Assembly: GCA_019828595.1 (NCBI GenBank)
Contig: JAHQRK010000006.1
Location: forward strand, 806,001-870,000
Direction: 5' to 3'
Source: Aphanomyces cochlioides
Taxonomy: Eukaryota > Oomycota > Saprolegniomycetes > Saprolegniales > Verrucalvaceae
Length of the DNA stretch: 64,000 nucleotides
Both the position numbers and the translations under genes were made by a program. Positions 11,148-20,398 of the stretch are shown here, piece after piece; within the stretch, counting starts at the first letter, position 1, and every line of letters begins with the position of its first letter. The notes under the pieces were generated by a model. The model had not been told where the DNA came from. It was given only the letters and a program-made list of their open reading frames with translations, and did no database searches.

Positions 11148-11963
11148 ATGACCGCCGCCGTCGAGTCAAAGCTCGGGCTTCTGGGCCTTGGATTAGCGCA
11201 AATAGCGATTGCATACGGCTCTGTGGTGTTCTATCCTCGGTATTTCGGTCCGCTTGAGACAAATCATCCGACAGGTCTGGCACAGTCTGTTCTTATGGTC
11301 GCAGCATCGACGTTTCCACTCTTGGCAGTGACTGCCCCTGGAAAGGTAAGTTCCTCGAGAGAAGGTTGATCGATGAAAAACATCGTGTAGACATTCTTGT
11401 CTGGCTTTCAAACGATCGCACTCGGATTGGCTGCGGCTATTGTCGGCACCTTGGCCATACACGTTGTGATTATCTTTTTCGGAGCTCCACTCTTTCAGTA
11501 CTCGACCGTCTACCGCCGTATCTGATGCATGTCTTAGATTATGGTGGGAGACACTACTGCTCGCCGCTCTCGTCTCAATCTTATCGATTCCTGCCTTGAT
11601 TATGCATCTCCCGATGAGTTTCTCCCAAGTGATCTACCTGCTCTTAAATGCCAGGCAAGACATGTGCTCGTCTTGTTGATGACGGTTGAAATAGGTATCG
11701 AAGTCTGCGAGACGTGCAAGCTGCATGGACATGCATTGGTACTCTTGTTGGGGCATACCTTGGCACAATATTCATTCCCCTTGATTGGGATCGCCCATGG
11801 CAGGTATGTCATCATCCATTGTTTCTTTCCGTTACTCTTGAATGACCAGAAATGGCCACTTCCATGCATCTATAGCGCTGTGTATGGACACATTGGTGGC
11901 ATACTCCTTTCATTTGTCATTACGCTTTCTGGAGTCCGCCTTGTTACAAGAAAGAAAGATTAA
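11148..11963 (+). CDS. PIGF: GPI ethanolamine-phosphate transferase stabilising subunit (PIG-F)
   Basis: ER multi-pass membrane protein that stabilises PIG-O/PIG-G during addition of ethanolamine phosphate to GPI anchors. Exons joined by short introns give MTAAVESKLGLLGLGLAQIA.., then TFLSGFQTIALGLAAAIVG.., the family signature FFGAPLFQ followed by LWWETLLLAALVSILSIPAL, then YRSLRDVQAAW, the diagnostic [20 protein letters not shown], and YSAVYGHIGGILLSFV ending in a dibasic tail RKKD typical of ER retrieval. One intron (about 11653-11693) appears to use GC..AG ends (AG|GCAAG). The ATG at 11148 is the first in frame. Its stop overlaps the stop of the convergent DJ-1 gene. Confidence 0.88.
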
Positions 11964-12750
11964 TTGTCAAATGGTGTCAACAATCCCGCCGCGACAGTCG
12001 AAGCAGTCTTCTTGTCGCGGAGCAGTTCAACCAATTTCAAACCCATTTCCATCGCCGTCCCAGGTCCTTCGCCACATGAGCACATATTGACGAAAGTAAA
12101 ATACCTCGACTGGTGACACAGTTGTCACTAACCACCACTCGGTCTTGAGAGTAGACAGCACCAGTCATTTTGACTTCAAAGCTCGGGTACGACGTCGCGG
12201 GACCACTCAACAACTACGCGACGAGTGTTATTGGCATGCTGATAGAGTGCGGTGATACCTGGTGATGATGAAGGACAACAGCAGGTGCAGCACAGATCGC
12301 ACCGTACCATTTTCCACTTTCCTTTTGACGGCGGAGCATGTCAATCAATGGATTCGAGTCACGCAAGTGATTTGCGCCAGGCAATCCCTATATCGAGGGA
12401 ATCAATGTACGAACCACAGAAGGATTTGTACGCCAGGCAAGACAATCAGGTCAAACGACTTGTCGACACATTCGTCTATCGACACGTCCGCTTTAATATG
12501 CAATCCGCGAGACATCTTCACAACATTCTTTTCATCGCCACCCACAGCAGCTAGCGTCACCTACGCGCGCGGGGTGGACTTTCTCTCCAACACAAAGATG
12601 CATACATTGACTCCCCCACGAACAAGCACGTCCTGGATGCACACAGTTTCAATTTCTTCGCTTCCATTCGCCTAGATCCAATTCCTTGAGCTGAATTCCC
12701 TTTTAATCTTGCCGCACCACTGGAATAAGCGCCGATGGAGCTGTCGCCAT
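11960..12750 (-). CDS. DJ-1/ThiJ/PfpI family protein
   Basis: Small DJ-1-superfamily protein, likely a cytosolic glyoxalase/deglycase-like or redox protein. Spliced exons read [21 protein letters not shown] (Glu of the nucleophile triad in SEEIET), [67 protein letters not shown] (catalytic Cys in AICAAP), [30 protein letters not shown] and [17 protein letters not shown] naive reading shows an in-frame TAG near 12552, but a 44-nt intron (GTATGC..GCGTAG) removes it and restores [16 protein letters not shown], so the gene appears intact. Six small exons. Stop codon (11960-11962) overlaps the PIG-F stop. Confidence 0.85.
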
Positions 12751-12915
12751 GGTTGCAAGAGACCGTTGCAGTCGGAAGATCCAAGAAATGCGCAAATTGG
12801 TCAGCATTTCCTTCGACAATTCATATTTTGTTTTGATGTATTGTATTGTTACATACACTCTAAATTGTGATCGGGGTGAAAAATGTATCTATTTTTCCAA
12901 ATCTATTCGAAATTT

Positions 12916-13170
12916 ATAGCCAATCAGAATCGAGTATTTGTCTTCTTGACAAAAACACACACAAAACACACATTCAAAACTTTACTTTATTGAATGTACT
13001 TTCACATTACACTTGAACTCACTATACCTGAATAGTATTTGAGAATATTTCAATTTTTGTCAAAAATACAAATTTCAGTGAAAAAGACAATATTGTGATT
13101 GGAATTCGTAGGAACGGATTGCCTACACTTAGATTTTGACGAATCAAATTAATATTCATTATAATTGGCT
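12916..13170 (+). repeat. Dispersed AT-rich repeat, copy 1
   Basis: Shares with 13955-14375 the ordered segments GCCAATCAG, an ACACACACAAAACACAC tract, TTACACTTGAACTCACTAT-like sequence, GAAAAAGACAATAT, GTGATTGGAATTCGTAGG with CGGATTGCCTA, and AATTGGCTGA. Spacing is similar up to an extra ~170 bp in copy 2. Confidence 0.7.
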
Positions 13171-13954
13171 GATTTTGAGTTGATATGAGATCTTTCGATT
13201 GCATTGAGGTGAAACTTCATGCGCAACGGCCAAGTTAACATGGTCCCGATTCCAGGGGCGTGTTTCCAGCTTGTATGGCTCACATTGAAAAGGGTACTGT
13301 TTTAATGCAGTATTCGTTTTTTAAATGTATTTACTACATTTACTGCGATTTTACCCGAGATTTTGCGTGTGATTACATGTTTTAAGGCTAAGATTCAGAC
13401 ACGCTTGATTGCATCAAGCACCTCGTACAAGTAGTGGAGTTCAATGTTGTGTTCATCTCATATAGACACACAGTGCAGGCTGAGGACGCAGCCTGTTTGA
13501 AGCATTCTTCATGTGGAGAATGTAGACGAAGTGAATTACTGGTAAAACTTTACACATGCAACAAAGGAGAGCTAGAGATATATCATATCCTACGTAAAGT
13601 GTAGATATGTAGTTTTTGGGTCCTTTTGATGGTCGAACGTGAGATGCGACAGGAGTCATCTTGTCAAATTTTCACTAGTCTATTCAAATCTTTCTCCTTT
13701 TAACGGGCATGAGCTACCACTTGAAGCTTCTGACGTTGAATCCTAACATGAGAAGAAAGTGTGCAAGGATTTCAGTGCTACTTTGCCGGGCTCACGAATC
13801 TGGCCACGTTCATCCGCTCCAAACACTCAGATAGAGGACTTCTACAGTATAATTGGTCAATATAAAGAGATTTTATAGATGTATTGTCTGATTGACTCAA
13901 AATTTCCGAACTTGGCTGAAATCGATCAAACTTTGAATCAATCACCAAATCGAA

Positions 13955-14375
13955 CCAGCCAATCAGCATCCAGAGTTTGTTTAAACACACACAAAACACA
14001 CCAACACACACACTCATTAATTCAGGTACTGTACCTTCCGATTATACTTGAATTCACTATTGCCAGATTGATCACACAAACTTCGTCGATTTTGATCAAA
14101 ACTGTAAATTTGGACGAAAAAGACAATATGATTGGTCGATGAATCGTAGGAATTTTGTTCCTACGATTTTCCATAAATTTCGGTCAAAACTAATTCTATA
14201 CTTTAATCAAGTTCATGTGTGAGAATTTTGATTCGAAAAATGGAAAATATAGGAATATTTTTCCTACGATTCATCAAAATATCAAATAGTGTTCCTACGT
14301 TTTTCGACTTATGTATTGTGATTGGAATTCGTAGGTACGGATTGCCTAAGTCACATATAATTGGCTGAAATTAAA
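13955..14375 (+). repeat. Dispersed AT-rich repeat, copy 2, with an internal insert
   Basis: Same ordered segments as copy 1, but interrupted after GACAATAT by about 170 bp containing an 11-bp hairpin (14142-14152 with 14158-14168, AATCGTAGGAA / TTCCTACGATT) and two more TTCCTACG motifs. The two copies are diverged, so this is not a fresh duplication. Confidence 0.65.
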
Positions 14376-14406
14376 GGCAATTAAGCCAATGCATTCAATC
14401 ATCAAT

Positions 14407-16372
14407 TTAATCACTCGCACGAAAGTGCTTACGAAGGTCGCGCACGACTGTCAACAGCTTCAACTGCGAGTGGCGTCGCGTACGCCCGTTACCACCATTG
14501 GAAGAGCAAATGGAATCAAGTTGTGGTGTCAACAAGTCGAAGGAAGCAAGAACCTCTTGTTCGGATGGATTGGTTGGCATCGTCGTCCCTGAGGCACGTT
14601 GGAACATACGGGTGAGTTGATTCATGGCAAATTTCCACTCAGTGAGCTGACGACGTTGTTTATTATTCGAGAAATCAATAGGATCCAGGAATTTAAAGGG
14701 TGGTGTGCCCAATGCAGCGTTGCCGATCCACCACAACTGCCATGCCTGCAACACGTTGACAGAAGGCAAGCAAAAGTCATGGGGAAGCTTGCGCAAACGT
14801 CCACCCCAAGCATGCAAACTTCCTCGGCATTGTTGTTGGGCTGGTGTGGCTTCCATGGACGGTGCAAAATGTCCAAAAGAGCGGAGAGCATTTTCACTCG
14901 TGGTTCGTAGAATGTCCTGAGTAACATGACCAGCAGCAACATCATGTTTCTCCAGTATTTCTTCGCTGCGTTCGCCAAGTAGATGAGGCATTTGAGTGAG
15001 CGCTTCATAATTTTTCATAATTGATACATACAATTCGACATGAGGAGGTATACCCGTAGCATGTACGACTTCGGAATCAGTTCGCACCAATGCAGATAGA
15101 TTTGAAAACATGTCATTGTCCCGAAATATGGCTGTAGACAACAGTGGATGCCTTTGAGGCAGCAAATTCACGAGGAACTGACGATGGTAGACCAGCGACG
15201 CCAAGCAGAGTTGGAGAACTTGAGCCAAGTCTGGCATCCGAAACAAGCTTGGAAACATGACACCAAGGCAATGACTGTCCGAACTGCTTGGCGGGGACTC
15301 AAAATGAGGAGGAAGTTGAGCAAACCGACTAGAGTTCATTGGGAGACCAGCAATAACTCGCCCAAGAAACTGATCGCCGGCCTTTTTATAGTGCATGTAC
15401 CTTTCTAGAACATGGCCAATGCTCCATCCACATCGAATGCATATACTAATAATAGATGGACCACTTGTAGAACCAGAGCATGCAAATGTTGCGGCGTCCT
15501 TGCGAATCGAATGTGTGCCAACCGACTTGGTGTCGTAAGTTTCGCCACCTCTTTCATTAATCTTTTCCACCAAACGCTGAAGGGCCTTTCCGAATCGATC
15601 ACGCTGATTCACACCAGGAAACACAAAATCAGGGGTAATTGTGGGGTTGCAGGCCAGATAAATCCCCAAGTCAAGAAAGACGCACGTCTCTGGTTGGTTT
15701 GGGTTGGCATAGACGTGCTTGTGATCACGACGTTTCATACCTGACTGGTCGGTTTTACTTTTAAAGAACGTCACGCCAATTGCGTCCTCTTCATAAGTCA
15801 AATGATAAAATCGAACTGTCTGAGTCAAGCGAGACCGACACATTAAATTCCAGGATAAGAAAAAACGCATGGACGAAACCACCGTCTAAGAGACCAAGAC
15901 TTTCGCGACAGAGCAAATAATAGAGAGTGTAACCAAGCGGTCGTTTGCCTGATTCACGGGACGACAAAAGCTGATCTTCATCGGCAAATAAACGACGGAT
16001 GCCTATGATATTACTTCCCTCAGTCTTTCTCATGCAATCGAATATACCTTGGAAAATTCCTTTCATGTCGTCGTCGAATTCCGGTGGAATTGGGATCCCG
16101 GCGTTCCTGTAGTAATATCGTAGAGCAGATCGATAGCCAGACAACGTGCCAGGCTTTTTGTTCGTATTTCGCACTGTCCATTCAATGAAGTTGAGAAAGT
16201 CGCCGTATCCAAAGACCCTTAGATCGATTTCTCCCGTTGGTGTCAACAAGTTGGCGTCACCGTGGTCTCTTATCCACGACACGATGACATTGAGCCCGCT
16301 ATGATAGCTGGCTTTCGTGTTCGCTGCGATGCGATTGTTTCGCAGGTCCTGGATGCTTGTGGCTCTTTGCAT
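14407..16372 (-). pseudogene. Crypton-type tyrosine recombinase (transposase), frameshifted
   Basis: The N-terminal part (16372-15791) has a core-binding-like domain (NRIAANTKASYHSGLNVIVS, GTLSGYRSALRYYYRNAGIP). The C-terminal part (15882-14407) has a catalytic domain with THSIRKDAATFACSGSTSG and GWSIGHVLERYMHYKKAGDQ. The latter resembles Crypton recombinases of oomycetes and other protists, with the Arg of HSIRK and the putative Tyr nucleophile in ERYMHY. The two parts are in different frames overlapping at about 15791-15882 (HAFFL joins SWNLMCRSRLTQTVRF), so one frameshift breaks an otherwise ~650-codon gene. No introns needed. The C-terminal ~300 residues have no recognised domain. Element ends were not identified; Cryptons lack TIRs. 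Confidence 0.8.
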
Positions 16373-16576
16373 GCAAAAAGTATTGTGTCCAATTGTGTCG
16401 TCGATTGCTGGACGTCAGTCCAGCAAACCCCCCTCATTTTTAATACACAATATTTACTTGACAATTGTATGGGCTCAATGATGAAGTGGAGAAATGATGG
16501 ATGGTCGTCCAGCAGTGAACCCAGTTATACGGATGGCATCCAGCAAAAACCGGTTAATGTACATGATTGCCGTATA

Positions 16577-18393
16577 CTACTCTGGTCCGAAATGATTGCA
16601 TGGTTTGCCTTGCCATTGGCGGCATTTTTCTAAATATGTCCGTTCTTAACTTCTGATTGGTTCATTAAAAAGCGCAAAATTTCTTCTTTGATTGGAAAGT
16701 TTGAGCACTTTCCAACTCATTTTTGTTCATGAGTTGTCGGACATCAAAGTCAACCACTCATTGCGAGCACATGCATAGCGACCGGCCAACGACTCATTTT
16801 TGAACTTAACTGCCTTCTAACACTTTCGTCTTGCTGTGCCATATCTACTTATGCCAACCGAACCATCGCGCTTGAGCTCTCGGGGCCCAACGTGTCGACA
16901 TGGCAAACGAAACCTCCAACACGACGAACGACTTGCCATCTACGAAACTCTTCTGGCTTGTAGTTCAGGGGGTGTTTTGCCACATGGGATATTCATCACA
17001 CTAGCGAGCAAGTACTCATGCCACTGGCAGACAATATCTCGCATCTGGGCTAGAGCTAGGCTCTCTTTACGTGAAGGCTCTCGGACCGCCGACATCAGCG
17101 CAAAAATTGAAGGTAAAACCTTCATAAAATTATATTTATGGAGAATTTATTAAAATATAAGGGTATCATTTTCTAAAGGTTTACTGGAATAGGGAATTCT
17201 GGTCGAAAGAAGAAACGAACCACGGAGCAAATCACAGAAGCTGTCAAGTCCGTCGCACTCGAAGACCGGCAGACCACGCGGACCATGGCAGAGCAATCCC
17301 ACATTCCCAAGACCACGTTGATACGCTTCATGAAACAAGAACAAAGCCTGAAGGCTAAGTCAAGTCACATGAAGCCCTACTTGAGCGATGCCAACAAGAT
17401 CCAGCGTATGGACCATGCCCTCTCCTTTCTTCGGCCTTCGTCTCGTTCGAACCACATCTTCAGCAGCATGTACAATGTTGTACATGTTGACGAAAAGTGG
17501 TTCTACGTCACGAAGGTCAAGAAGAGGTTCTATGTGTTTGCAGACGAAGTCCTCCCAAAACGATGCGCGAAGTCCAAGCACTTTGTCACGAAAGTGATGT
17601 TTCTCGCCGCTGTGTCCCGTCCCCATTATGACCACCACAATTAATGCATGTTCGACGGCAAGCTTGGCGTGTGGCCTTTTGTCGAGAAGGTCGTTGCCAA
17701 GCGTGCAAGCAAAAATCGGTCGAAAGGAACGGTTTTGACACAGCCACAGACCGTGACGTCCGACGTCTACAAGAGCATGATTTTGTCAAAAGTGATTCCT
17801 GCAATCCAAACTAAGATTCCAAGAGGTGCGCTATCTAGAACAATCTTTTTACAACAAGACAACGCAAGCCCACATCGTCGTGTTACAACGACATTTCTTG
17901 TCGAGAATGGAATTTCGGGCATTGAAACAACATCACAGCCTCCAAATAGCCCAGATTTTAATGTTCTAGATTTAGGATTTTTTAACTCTATTCAAAGTCT
18001 GCAAAATCGTAAGCGTACTCGTACTATCGATGAGCTTATCGATGCTGTAGAAAGCTCATTCAATGAGCTGCCTTCCAGTACTCTTTCAAAAACTTTTATT
18101 ACCTTGCAGAAGGTAATGGAAAAGGCGTTAGAGGCTAAGGGCGGTAATGATTTCCAACTGCCTCACATGAAGAAAGACGCTTCAATCAAGGATTTGTCAA
18201 CCTTTAATGTGATTTGCGATCCACTCACCCTTGAAAACGCTCGAAGGCACCAAAATATAAATGCAGTTTTTCATTATAATTTCCGCAAGGAATATTAGAT
18301 TTCGAGGCTCAATACAAATTTTAGTATATTTCCACCGCGATCGCATACTTTAATCAAGATAAATTACCTTGCAATCATTTTGGACCAGAGTAG
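16577..18393 (+). mobile_element. Mariner-like element (plant-type DD39D)
   Basis: Ends are inverted repeats: left CTACTCTGGTCCGAAATGAT.. and right (reverse complement) CTACTCTGGTCCAAAATGAT.., agreeing at about 25 of 27 positions. Each is flanked outside by TA (16575-16576 and 18394-18395), the mariner target-site duplication. Length 1817 bp. It carries one transposase in + orientation with a nonsense mutation. The right end is only 49 bp upstream of the MYND gene start. Confidence 0.9.
16851..18298 (+). pseudogene. Mariner-like transposase with nonsense codon
   Basis: HTH region GNSGRKKKRTTEQITEAVKS and TTRTMAEQSHIPKTTLIRFM; catalytic residues in VVHVDEKWFYVT (D1), FLQQDNASPHRR (D2) and NSPDFNVLDLGFFNSIQSLQ (D3), where DLGFF and the longer D2-D3 spacing are typical of the DD39D mariner-like elements best known from plants. 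A predicted ~80-nt intron (about 17112-17191, GTAAAA..GAATAG) joins the first exon to the rest. An in-frame TAA at 17642-17644 precedes CMFDGKLGVWPF, so the gene is probably inactive unless the stop is bypassed. All else is well preserved, suggesting fairly recent loss. Confidence 0.85.
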
Positions 18394-18442
18394 TAATATA
18401 ATTTTCTAACTGTCACTTTCAAATTTGCCGCTGAAGTTGAAG

Positions 18443-19330
18443 ATGGACGAAGAGCGGTGCAATCATGTCGAACGTCCCGCGCATGCACTCAAGATGAATT
18501 TAGCCCAGAAAGCTCAATACGCGAGTTCCATGGTCTTTTACGTCCACGAACTGAATGAGGAGACGAAATGGAGCATACTCAAGTCGGCATCCCTCATCAA
18601 CTCACAACAACGAGAAAGGGCGATCTTTACATTGGCATGTGGATTCAGCGATCGTCCTGACCTGGCCAGTGTGGATGCCCTTATTTTCTTTTTAGAGTTG
18701 AGTGTGGACGCTTTTCTCAATCATGACTTTCCAAGTGCTCACTCGTTCTACGCATTGCACCTTGTTATCGATGGTTGCATGAAAGCTGGCGGTCATGAAA
18801 AGTTCTTTCAAGCAACATTGACCCCCCTCTATGAAAATCAAAGTATATCCCCCAAGATGTGCACGCCGTGGGGAACGCCAGTAATTCTTCATCCAGTCGA
18901 TCGAACTGAAGACATGATCACGGAACCCATCAAGGTGCTCTTCAAGTGTATAATTGCTATTTCTGACGAAGGTCTCCTGCTTGCATTGATGCTGTTCAAC
19001 CCTGATATCAAGTGCAACTGTCTCCAAGTGGAGGATCCCCACCATGAACGATTTGGACAACGACTGCAATCGAACAATTTGTTTCATACACCAAAAGCTT
19101 CCAAGTCCCGTGCGTACCGCATGGAGTGCCAAGGATGTGGAAAAACGCCTTCGAACCAAAAGTCTTTCAGGTCCTGTTCGCGATGCAAACGTGCACGGTA
19201 CTGCAGCCAGGAGTGCCAAAGGGCACATTGGCCAGAGCATAAGAAGCTTTGCTCTGAGAAGCGTGCTAGTTGGTGGGGAAAAGCCCCTCAGATGAGCCAA
19301 GAAGAACGTCGCAAGCAGGGACTTGTGTAA
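18443..19330 (+). CDS. MYND-type zinc-finger protein
   Basis: A 295-residue single-exon protein. The C-terminal MYND finger is complete: CQGCGKTPSNQ..CSRCKRARYCSQECQRAH with WPEHKKLC, giving the C2-C2-C2-HC ligand pattern. MYND fingers bind proline-rich peptides or accompany SET domains, but no SET domain is present. The N-terminal ~220 residues form a helical region of unknown function (LASVDALIFFLELSVDAFLN, FYALHLVIDGCMKAGG). The start is the first ATG in frame; upstream in-frame codons lead quickly into the mariner element's flank. Its promoter is abutted by the transposon, so expression may have been altered. Confidence 0.8.
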   Translation: MDEERCNHVERPAHALKMNLAQKAQYASSMVFYVHELNEETKWSILKSASLINSQQRERAIFTLACGFSDRPDLASVDALIFFLELSVDAFLNHDFPSAHSFYALHLVIDGCMKAGGHEKFFQATLTPLYENQSISPKMCTPWGTPVILHPVDRTEDMITEPIKVLFKCIIAISDEGLLLALMLFNPDIKCNCLQVEDPHHERFGQRLQSNNLFHTPKASKSRAYRMECQGCGKTPSNQKSFRSCSRCKRARYCSQECQRAHWPEHKKLCSEKRASWWGKAPQMSQEERRKQGLV

Positions 19331-19407
19331 CTATAAGGCGAAAACTCAATGATTAGCCGACTATGAAACAAAACAACATCAATGTAATGGTCAAACTGCA
19401 CAAGAGT

Positions 19408-20028
19408 CTAAGCATTATGACAGCACTCGTTTGGAGTCGGCTGTGCGGGCTTGGCTTGCTCAAGCTGAATTGCTTGTGCCTTGGCTTGTAGCCGGAATTG
19501 GTTGGATTCGTCAAACTGTTGCAAGATGGTCGTAGCAGTTCTCACAAAAACAGTCTCGACGTTGAGAGCTGTCTTGGCAGAGGCTTCGATAAAGTGTAGG
19601 CCGTGGCGCTTTGCCCACGTCTCTGCTTCTTCGTAGCTGACTTGCCGCTCCTCTTCTGGGATATCAGCTTTCATCCCGACGACCATGATTTCCAAACTTG
19701 GATTCATGCAATTTTGCTGGCACTCTTGCAGCCATCGACCTAAGTGTTCAAAGCTCGATCGTTTGCCAATATCATACACAAGCAAAACACCGTCGGCACC
19801 TCGGTAATATGATCGCGTGATGGAGAGGAACGTTTCTTGGCCTGCTGTGTCCCAAATCTCGAGCTTCACCTTTCGATTATCCAAGTCGAGCAATTTCGCC
19901 CCAAACTCGACGCCGATCGTGAGGTCATGGATACCAGCAAACGTTTGCTCTGTGAACTGAAGGAGGAGCGAGCTCTTTCCCACTTCCGAGTCGCCAATGA
20001 TGATGTACTTGAGCGTGACAAAGACCAT
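19408..20028 (-). CDS. Rab-family small GTPase with atypical NKxD motif
   Basis: A 206-residue Rab-like GTPase, closest in appearance to Rab2-type sequences. Motifs: G1 GDSEVGKSS; switch I around TIGVEFGAKL; G3 WDTAGQETF with RSYYRGADGVLLVYD; G5 EASAKT; C-terminus ECCHNA with adjacent Cys suited to geranylgeranylation. The G4 motif reads GMKAD where GNKxD is expected: the guanine-specificity Asn is Met (codon ATG, about 19676-19678). The likely role is vesicle traffic at the cytosolic face of membranes, but nucleotide preference may be changed. Single exon. Divergent from the membrane-protein gene at 20399; the 370-bp gap holds a paired TATCCGGATA-like element. Confidence 0.85.
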   Translation of the reverse strand: MVFVTLKYIIIGDSEVGKSSLLLQFTEQTFAGIHDLTIGVEFGAKLLDLDNRKVKLEIWDTAGQETFLSITRSYYRGADGVLLVYDIGKRSSFEHLGRWLQECQQNCMNPSLEIMVVGMKADIPEEERQVSYEEAETWAKRHGLHFIEASAKTALNVETVFVRTATTILQQFDESNQFRLQAKAQAIQLEQAKPAQPTPNECCHNA

Positions 20029-20091
20029 TTGGATGTCGAGGACTTCGGACGCCTGCCGCGAAAAAGAATTTCATGATGGGTGTCAAAATTC

Positions 20092-20122
20092 CATATCCGG
20101 ATAAACAGGTCATTATCCGGCT
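20092..20122. promoter_or_regulatory. Paired TATCCGGATA-like element upstream of the Rab gene
   Basis: TATCCGGATA at 20094-20103 (palindromic) is followed 20 bp on by TTATCCGGCT at 20114. It lies 65-92 bp upstream of the Rab start. The same pairing is seen upstream of CRIPT and LIS1. A CCAAT-type TAGCCAATCA sits at 20341, near the divergent gene. Confidence 0.45.
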
Positions 20123-20398
20123 CATCATATCTATTCATGATTTTGCTAGTTCCGAGCTAACTTATTCAGCATTTCGAGTCAAATTAGCCGTCTCGTCATC
20201 TCACCATCGAATTTCCATATTCACGAGACAGCCTGGACGGACGAGACAATGCGCTTCCTTTGACGTTTCGTCCATGATGGTGAGATGGATATCAACTTTC
20301 GACCAATCAAACGTGACTATTTTCATAATTGTCATATTTTTAGCCAATCAAAATCATTCTTTGGTTACGCTCTGCTGTTACAAGTGGCTGTTGAGAAG

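Larger units (their letters stand above)
12751..14406. other. AT-rich, repeat-bearing intergenic region
   Basis: No gene seen over 1.65 kb. It holds two copies of a dispersed repeat (annotated separately), CA-rich tracts around 12955-12972 and 13982-14010, several CGTAGGAA/TTCCTACG motifs and CCAAT-type sequences (12919, 13959). Confidence 0.6.

Noticed and set aside
12540..12600. In-frame TAG suggesting that the DJ-1 gene is a pseudogene
   Set aside because: A 44-nt intron with GTATGC donor and GCGTAG acceptor removes it and restores the family sequence exactly.
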